This document shows, piece by piece, positions 59,153 through 64,000 of a DNA stretch of 64,000 bases. The notes under the pieces are model-generated. The model did no database searches. It had not been told where the DNA came from and was given only the letters and a program-made list of their open reading frames with translations. A program made the translations under genes and the position numbers. This DNA comes from UBA7067 sp051880615 (GTDB lineage: Bacteria > Bacillota > Clostridia > Oscillospirales > Acutalibacteraceae), in NCBI GenBank assembly GCA_051880615.1, contig JBJEOH010000002.1:1-64000 (forward strand), written 5' to 3'. Every line of letters begins with the position of its first letter. The stretch's first letter is position 1.

Positions 59153-60178
59153 TTATTTTTTGTCCTTATCCTTATCTTTATAAAGCTTCGCAACCTTTTT
59201 GCTCTGCTTTTTCATCTGTGAAATAACCGACTTTGGTCCCAAAATTTTCACATCGTCGCCGAGGGCAAATATCCAGCCGAGAAACTGAGGACTTACATTG
59301 ACGCTGACAGTCACCTGAAAGCTGTTTTCATCGCATTTTGAGATTATAATGTCCTTGCCGAAGCGGTCAACAACAACGCCCACCTTGTCGTTTGAAAACT
59401 GCATTGTGACCTGTTCTTCTTCACCGCCGAACATTGAAAAAGTTTTCTTTTGGTAATCGCTGAGGTTAAAGCTCTTGAAATGCTCCTGCCCCTCACGCTT
59501 TTCGGGTGACAGCTCGATTGACATCATCTTGTCCACGCGGTAATGCTTAATCATCTGATTAAGGCTGTCGTAGCCGATAAGATAATAATTTTCATCGTCC
59601 CAGGTAAGCTCCCACGGGCTGATTATGTAGTTGCTGCCGTTACGCTTAAGCTGTTTTTTCAGCTTTTCACCTGTGCCGAACGACACCTTCCACTCAAAGT
59701 ATTTAAAGCATATCTTACAGCCCTTTGAAATAGCTGTATGAATTTTATCAACATTATAATATATGCTCTCATTCATTGTCTTTACGCGGTTTTTTATGCA
59801 TATCTGCCTTTGCAGCTGCTCCGCCTGTTTTTTGCTGGCTAAGCGCTCAACCTTTTTGATAAGCTGCTCGGACTTGCGCTCAGTGATAAACTTTGACGAC
59901 TGCACAGCATCGACAAGAAGCTTAAGCTCAGGGAGCTGAAAGTCACGCTCGCCGATAAAATACTCAAAACTTTTGCCTTTTCGCGTGGCAACATCAATGC
60001 CGAAAACACGCAGAGCCTCAATATCGTCATAAATGCTCTTGCGTTCAGCCGTTATCCCGTACATTTCAAGAGCCGCCAGAATATCGCCCATTGTCATGGC
60101 GTTTTCTTCGTCTGTGTTTTCAAGCAGAATTTTGGCAAGATACATACATTTAAGCTTTTGGTTTGCTCCTTTTGCCAT
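59153..60178 (-). CDS. WYL-domain transcription regulator
   Basis: This 341-residue regulator has an N-terminal winged helix (YLAKILLENTDEENAMTMGDILAAL, ITAERKSIYDDIEALRVFGIDV) and a WYL domain near residues 140-230 (ISPWELTWDDENYYLIGYD, HYRVDKMMSIEL), followed by a C-terminal WCX-like domain (VTVSVNVSPQFLGWIFALGDDVKILGP). ATG 60178 has GAGGTG 8 nt upstream. A GTG four codons earlier overlaps that site. WYL regulators sense nucleotides or other small ligands and often control defence genes. It lies 13 nt after the Nif11-like gene and is in the same operon. Confidence 0.9.
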   Translation of the reverse strand: MAKGANQKLKCMYLAKILLENTDEENAMTMGDILAALEMYGITAERKSIYDDIEALRVFGIDVATRKGKSFEYFIGERDFQLPELKLLVDAVQSSKFITERKSEQLIKKVERLASKKQAEQLQRQICIKNRVKTMNESIYYNVDKIHTAISKGCKICFKYFEWKVSFGTGEKLKKQLKRNGSNYIISPWELTWDDENYYLIGYDSLNQMIKHYRVDKMMSIELSPEKREGQEHFKSFNLSDYQKKTFSMFGGEEEQVTMQFSNDKVGVVVDRFGKDIIISKCDENSFQVTVSVNVSPQFLGWIFALGDDVKILGPKSVISQMKKQSKKVAKLYKDKDKDKK

Positions 60179-60191
60179 TTTTATATCCACC

Positions 60192-60479
60192 TCAATCTTC
60201 TATTTCTTCAAGCTCTTTTATAATCATTCCGAAAGTGTCGTCCCAACCGTCAATAGCGTTAACGCCGCCGCCGTTTACGCTTCTGAGCTTAGAATCGTTC
60301 ATATCCTGACCGTATGCAAAAAGCTCGCCCAGATAAATCTCAAATCCGTTGTTAAGACAGGCGTCGCAAAAGCTTTTCATCGGGTCGTCGGTTTTTCCTG
60401 CGGAAATAAGCTCTGCCCTGAGTTCCTTGTCCTGCTTTGCGCTTATCATCAATCTTTCAAGCTCGTTTTGTATGCTCAT
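60192..60479 (-). CDS. Nif11-like leader-type peptide
   Basis: This 95-residue protein resembles Nif11-type precursor leaders. It has MSIQNELERLMISAKQDKELRAEL at the start, a central FCDACLNNGFEIYLGELFAYGQDM, then DSKLRSVNGGG and a 23-residue acidic C-terminal end. A VNGGG or VAGG step is the usual cleavage site in this precursor class. The C-terminal part has no Cys and few Ser/Thr, so lanthipeptide rings are unlikely. No modification enzyme or peptidase-transporter is adjacent. AAGGAG precedes ATG 60479. It could be a precursor modified in trans or a Nif11-like protein with another role, such as a partner of the co-transcribed WYL regulator. Confidence 0.65.
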   Translation of the reverse strand: MSIQNELERLMISAKQDKELRAELISAGKTDDPMKSFCDACLNNGFEIYLGELFAYGQDMNDSKLRSVNGGGVNAIDGWDDTFGMIIKELEEIED

Positions 60480-60508
60480 ACGATCACTCCTTTTATATTA
60501 TTAACTAT

Positions 60509-60537
60509 ATTAAAGCATTTGTTTGTTTGATTGTCAA
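60509..60537 (-). promoter_or_regulatory. promoter of the Nif11-like/WYL unit
   Basis: On the minus strand TTGACA (60532-60537) and TTTAAT (60509-60514) are 17 nt apart, 29 nt before the start codon. Confidence 0.7.
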
Positions 60538-60622
60538 CACGGTTTAGGGTTTCGTAGAACTTATAGAATTTAAAGATTTTGCTTTTGTGCAAAAAAATAG
60601 TTACTTTTTTGTAATCTTGTGA

Positions 60623-60628
60623 TATAAT
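60623..60628 (+). promoter_or_regulatory. extended -10 promoter of rlmB
   Basis: TATAAT is preceded by TGA (TG-n extended -10). The -35 region is weak. It lies 51 nt before the rlmB start and faces away from the Nif11-like promoter. Confidence 0.55.
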
Positions 60629-60678
60629 AAAGAATAATTGGGTTTTTATATGGTTTTAGCAATCCTTCGGAGGTTATT

Positions 60679-61431
60679 ATGGAAGAAAACCGAAATAACG
60701 GAAACGATTTAATCGTTGGACGAAACTGCATAAACGAGGCGCTCAGAAACGGCAGACCGATTGACAAGCTGTTTGTAGCCAAGGGTGCTTCCGGCTCGCT
60801 TTCGCCGCTTATTGCAAGGGCGAAAAAAAGCGGCGCCGTTATAAAAGAGGTTGACACAAAAAAGCTTGATTATCTAAGCGGCGGGGCTACGCATCAGGGT
60901 GTTGTTGCATTTGCCTCGGCAAAGGAGTATTCAAGCGTTGAGGATATTCTGGCTGTCGCAAAAGAAAAGGGCGAGCCTCCTTTTATAATTATTCTTGACG
61001 AAATTGAGGACCCGCACAATCTCGGCGCAATCATAAGAACCGCCGAATGTACCGGCGTTCACGGCGTTATAATACCAAAGCGCCGCAGTGCAGGGCTAAG
61101 CCTTACAGCTGACAAGGCGTCTGCCGGTGCTCTTGAATATGTTCCGGTAGCAAGGGTAACAAATATCGCTCAGACTATAGATATGCTGAAGGAAAACGGT
61201 GTTTGGATTTACGGCGCAGATATGGACGGTCAATGCTACTGTAATGCTGACTTAAAGGGAGCAGCGGCTCTTGTTATCGGCAACGAGGGCAAGGGAATCG
61301 GCAGGCTTGTGAGAGAAAAATGTGATTGTATTCTTTCGCTTCCGATGTGCGGCAGGATTAATTCCCTGAACGCATCTGTAGCGGCAGGAGTTTTAATGTA
61401 TGAATTTGCGCGGCAAAGACAGGACTATTAA
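60679..61431 (+). CDS. rlmB: 23S rRNA 2'-O-ribose methyltransferase (SpoU/TrmH family)
   Basis: This 250-residue SPOUT methyltransferase has an N-terminal L30e-like RNA-binding domain (IVGRNCINEALRNGRPIDKLFVAKG) and the trefoil-knot domain with motif 1 LDEIEDPHNLGAIIRTAE near residue 108, motif 2 LVIGNEGKGIGRLVRE near 199 and motif 3 LSLPMCGRINSLNASVAAGVLMYE near 220. By similarity it methylates G2251 of 23S rRNA, though other TrmH-like specificities cannot be excluded. CGGAGG precedes the ATG. Confidence 0.93.
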   Translation: MEENRNNGNDLIVGRNCINEALRNGRPIDKLFVAKGASGSLSPLIARAKKSGAVIKEVDTKKLDYLSGGATHQGVVAFASAKEYSSVEDILAVAKEKGEPPFIIILDEIEDPHNLGAIIRTAECTGVHGVIIPKRRSAGLSLTADKASAGALEYVPVARVTNIAQTIDMLKENGVWIYGADMDGQCYCNADLKGAAALVIGNEGKGIGRLVREKCDCILSLPMCGRINSLNASVAAGVLMYEFARQRQDY

Positions 61432-61450
61432 TGCAGAAAGGGATGATAAA

Positions 61451-64000
61451 ATGAGTCGGAAACACGATGTGCTTAACAAAAAATACGGTAATTTTGACGA
61501 GAGTGAGTCGCAGGATTTTCGTGAGGACTTTTATCAGCCGTCACAGCAGGACGAGATTTTGAACGAGGAAGAGGAAATAGTTGATATTTCGAGCTTCGGG
61601 CTTGAATATCAGGCGCAGCAGACTGAAGCTCAAAGTGAAGAAGCAAAAAAGGTTGCCGAGCTTATGGCGAGTATCAGTGCGGAAAATGAAGCAGAGAAAG
61701 CCGCAAAGGGCAAGAAAGAAAAGAAGAAAAGAGACAAGAGAAAAAAGAGAGAGAAAAAGAGCAAGCTCAGTTTTGAAACTTTTGTAGATGTTAAGGAAGA
61801 GTTCCCCTCAGAGCAGGACAAGCTATTGAATGAATCTGCTGTTGATGAAAAATCGGTTGATAGTAAAACCGATGCTATAGATGATATATACGATGCTGCA
61901 CAGGCTGAGGAAGAATATGAGGATACATATTTTGACGAAGAGGACGATTTCAGCGCAGAGCCGAGCCTGCCCGAAGAGCTTGATGACGATTTTGCTATTG
62001 AAAAGAGCGACGAAAACAACCTTGCGGATTATGTAACAGATGATGAATACAGCGAGATTGAATATGAAGAGGAATATGACGAAGGCTACGGCGGTGATGA
62101 TACAGAGGAAAATTCTGACGACAAAATTGATGAAGAGCCTATAGATGAAGAAGAAAATACAGATGATACGGAAGATGAATATGGCGACGAGGAAGATACC
62201 GAGAATAATAATAATGAAAAGAAATCAGGATTATTGCATCGCATAAAAGAATTCTGGAACGGCTCAGAGGATTTTGAAGAAAAATTCGGTGACGATTTTG
62301 ATGCGTCGGTGTTTGACGAGGAAGAGCCTTCTCAGGAAATCACAGACGAGAACGCAGACGAACAGCCGCAAAACAGCAGTGAGGATGAGTCGGAGAGTGA
62401 CGGCAAAGAATCCGCACAAACTCAGGAAGAGCCGGAGCTTGACGAAGAAACCGATGAAGATACTGAAGAGGACGAATTTGACAGCGAAAAATCACCGTCG
62501 ATATTCAGTAAGCTGAAAGCGTTCTGGAACGGCGAGGACATAAAGCGAAAGAGCATCGACGACGAAGAAGTTACAGAAGAAGAAATTGACGCAGAGGTTG
62601 AGGCGGAGAAATCCGAATGGATAAAATCAAGCGTAAAATATGACGATTTGTCCGAATATGCGCCGAAGCAGCGCGATAAGGTGCAAAGTGAAGAAGGCGT
62701 TGATGCGTTTGATTATGACGAGGATTACACGATTTCATCCAAAAAGGGAATTTTTGATGTAATCACGGGCAGAGTTAAGTCGTTCCTGAGACCGTCGCTC
62801 GGTGAGAATGAAGATTTGCTGCCTGACGAGGAGCTTGACGAGGAGGAAAGCGAAGCGCTTGCAGAGAATGACGAAGAGGACGAGCAGTCTGAGGAGATAA
62901 AGAAAGCCTCGCCTATTGAGCAAATTAAAAAGCTTTGGAATGAGGATGACAGCTACGCCGACGAGGATGACCAGAACGACGAGGATGACGAGCCGATTGA
63001 CGCGGAATATATTGACGAGTCTGAGAAACCGTTTGTGACAAAGCCTGTGCTCACCGTTATTGACCCTTCACAGACGATTGACGCCGATTATTCGGATGAC
63101 AACGACGATACAGATGAAATAGAGGATCAGGCTCAGACTGAGGACGATACTGAAGCTGAGATTGCTTCCGAAGCGGATATGCAGGTGGATGAGACTGTCG
63201 AAACAGAGGCTAAAGACGAGCTGAGCGAACAAAGCACAGATGATTCAGATGACGATATTATCGCTGAGGGTCCCGATAAGCCGGTAGATGTTGTTGTATC
63301 GGCGACATATAAGAAAAAGGGATTGCTCGGCAGACTCAAAAGCTTCTGGAACGGAGGAAGCTTTAAGCAGGGCGGCATAGGCGACGGCTCGATTGATGAT
63401 AATATAAAAGCCGAAGATGCCGATGAATCAAAGTATGAAGCTGAAAAGGCTGACAGCGAAGAAAAGACGGAAAATACAGACCGAAAAACAGAGGATGAAA
63501 TTCAGGATAATAAAGAGGAAAGCAAAGAAGAAACCTCTGAAAGAGAGGTACAGCCTGTAGCTGCTGTTACTGCTCAGGAAGCAGCAGCCGAAATGAAGGC
63601 AGAGCCGACAACCTTTGATGAGGTTGCGCAGGAGGTTCAGATTGACAGCGTTGACGGCAGACAGGTTGTAAACGGCAAGGTTGTACCGAAGTATATTCAC
63701 GAGGACCTCGTTGAGAAAATCAGCCTGACAAACGAGAATCTTCCGTTTGTGGTTCGCCGTGAGTATGAGGAATATATAAGACAGGCAAAATACCGCCCGA
63801 ATCTGGACGGATTGAACCGCGAGATGGATTCCGAGGTTTCGAAGGCTGTCAGGGAAGAGATGAACAACCCCGAAAAGGCAGCTGAAAATCTCAAACTCAG
63901 GAAAGAAAAAGCCGAGGCGGATAAAAAAGCTGATGATACCGCCGAAAAGCAGCAGTCCAAAGCGGACAGGAAATCAATAAAGGATGTGCTTTTCGGTGAT
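61451..64000 (+). CDS. large acidic repetitive protein, 5' part only
   Basis: The open frame continues for 850 codons to the window edge without a stop, so the product is larger. GAAAGGG precedes the ATG. Very high Asp/Glu content dominates, broken by recurring amphipathic segments: GLLHRIKEFWNG near residue 260, SIFSKLKAFWNG near 350, IFDVITGRVKSF near 432, SPIEQIKKLWNE near 488 and GLLGRLKSFWNG near 623. A Lys-rich block (KKEKKKRDKRKKREKK) lies near 95-115. From about residue 715 the sequence becomes more ordinary (VQIDSVDGRQVVNGKVVPKY). No signal peptide or membrane segment appears in the visible part. The repeated aromatic/basic helices may bind membranes or a partner. Family not recognised. 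Confidence 0.7.
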   Translation, partial: MSRKHDVLNKKYGNFDESESQDFREDFYQPSQQDEILNEEEEIVDISSFGLEYQAQQTEAQSEEAKKVAELMASISAENEAEKAAKGKKEKKKRDKRKKREKKSKLSFETFVDVKEEFPSEQDKLLNESAVDEKSVDSKTDAIDDIYDAAQAEEEYEDTYFDEEDDFSAEPSLPEELDDDFAIEKSDENNLADYVTDDEYSEIEYEEEYDEGYGGDDTEENSDDKIDEEPIDEEENTDDTEDEYGDEEDTENNNNEKKSGLLHRIKEFWNGSEDFEEKFGDDFDASVFDEEEPSQEITDENADEQPQNSSEDESESDGKESAQTQEEPELDEETDEDTEEDEFDSEKSPSIFSKLKAFWNGEDIKRKSIDDEEVTEEEIDAEVEAEKSEWIKSSVKYDDLSEYAPKQRDKVQSEEGVDAFDYDEDYTISSKKGIFDVITGRVKSFLRPSLGENEDLLPDEELDEEESEALAENDEEDEQSEEIKKASPIEQIKKLWNEDDSYADEDDQNDEDDEPIDAEYIDESEKPFVTKPVLTVIDPSQTIDADYSDDNDDTDEIEDQAQTEDDTEAEIASEADMQVDETVETEAKDELSEQSTDDSDDDIIAEGPDKPVDVVVSATYKKKGLLGRLKSFWNGGSFKQGGIGDGSIDDNIKAEDADESKYEAEKADSEEKTENTDRKTEDEIQDNKEESKEETSEREVQPVAAVTAQEAAAEMKAEPTTFDEVAQEVQIDSVDGRQVVNGKVVPKYIHEDLVEKISLTNENLPFVVRREYEEYIRQAKYRPNLDGLNREMDSEVSKAVREEMNNPEKAAENLKLRKEKAEADKKADDTAEKQQSKADRKSIKDVLFGD

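Noticed and set aside
59076..59165. Possible peptide frame overlapping the end of the WYL regulator gene (minus strand)
   Set aside because: The C-terminal part looks protein-like (KLIRKVFKLLFQRD), but only a TTG start without a ribosome site is available, so it is not reported as a gene.
61630..62019. Ser-rich minus-strand frame inside the acidic protein gene
   Set aside because: It is the reverse complement of Glu/Asp codons, which gives Ser/Phe runs. The plus-strand frame is open for 850 codons with a ribosome site.
1..64000. CRISPR arrays and other phage genes
   Set aside because: No regularly spaced short repeats were seen, and there are no capsid, terminase, portal or cas genes.

Overview
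The window looks like a chromosome segment of a low-GC Gram-positive gut anaerobe. The family is most likely Oscillospiraceae (Ruminococcus-like); this is inferred from family content, not from a search. The evidence is a CIRCE-controlled hrcA-grpE-dnaK-dnaJ-prmA cluster, a DAP-type MurE, Firmicute-style AGGAGG ribosome sites, a MobP3-like relaxase, a GGGtGRT/NifU-like pair and a lipoprotein amylase with a maltose-type ABC importer.

Positions 1 to about 27,810 are an AT-rich accessory region ending in the 3' part of an intact tRNA-Trp gene (27764-27839, minus strand). A second copy of the 3' 45 nt of that tRNA, inside an 85-bp direct repeat, lies at 13922-14006. The simplest reading is two mobilizable islands in tandem at tRNA-Trp. 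Island 1 runs from left of the window to 14006, and island 2 from 14007 to 27808. Both have the same plan: (a) a module with a small secreted protein, two or three ABC-2-type permeases, an ABC ATPase and a membrane-anchored protein; (b) a mobile backbone with a zinc-finger protein (DUF6076-like), a divergently transcribed excisionase-like HTH gene, an HTH gene, a ribbon-helix-helix mobilization gene, a relaxase position and a tyrosine integrase; (c) a variable cargo gene behind the integrase. Island 1 carries a Panacea-type toxin-antitoxin pair there. Island 2 carries an unusual GHKL ATPase with a C-terminal HExxH motif. Island 1 also has a dGTPase-like HD protein and a short inverted-repeat element. 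Island 2 adds an AgrC/AgrA-like two-component system and an orphan gene of unknown function. The relaxase is broken in island 1 and deleted in island 2, so neither island looks able to mobilize by itself.

From about 27,840 the sequence becomes more GC-rich and housekeeping in nature. In order there are murE; a maltose/maltodextrin-type importer (binding lipoprotein, two permeases) with a GH13 lipoprotein; two small membrane proteins; the heat-shock cluster; a membrane protein; and an Mrp-type Fe-S ATPase. These are followed by a DUF2079 membrane protein; an extracytoplasmic O-acylation cassette (two DUF4358-like lipoproteins, SGNH hydrolase, MBOAT, DHHW protein) with a class C-like sortase; a GNAT; the NifU-like/GGGtGRT pair; a DUF308 protein; glnS and gltX; a WYL regulator with a Nif11-like peptide; rlmB; and the start of a very acidic repetitive protein that leaves the window.

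The most interesting items are the GHKL-HExxH fusion, the two paired islands with swapped cargo, the divergent promoters that share one palindromic -35 box, the orphan Nif11-like peptide, and the acidic protein with recurring amphipathic FWNG segments. Family names come from recalled motifs. No database search was made.
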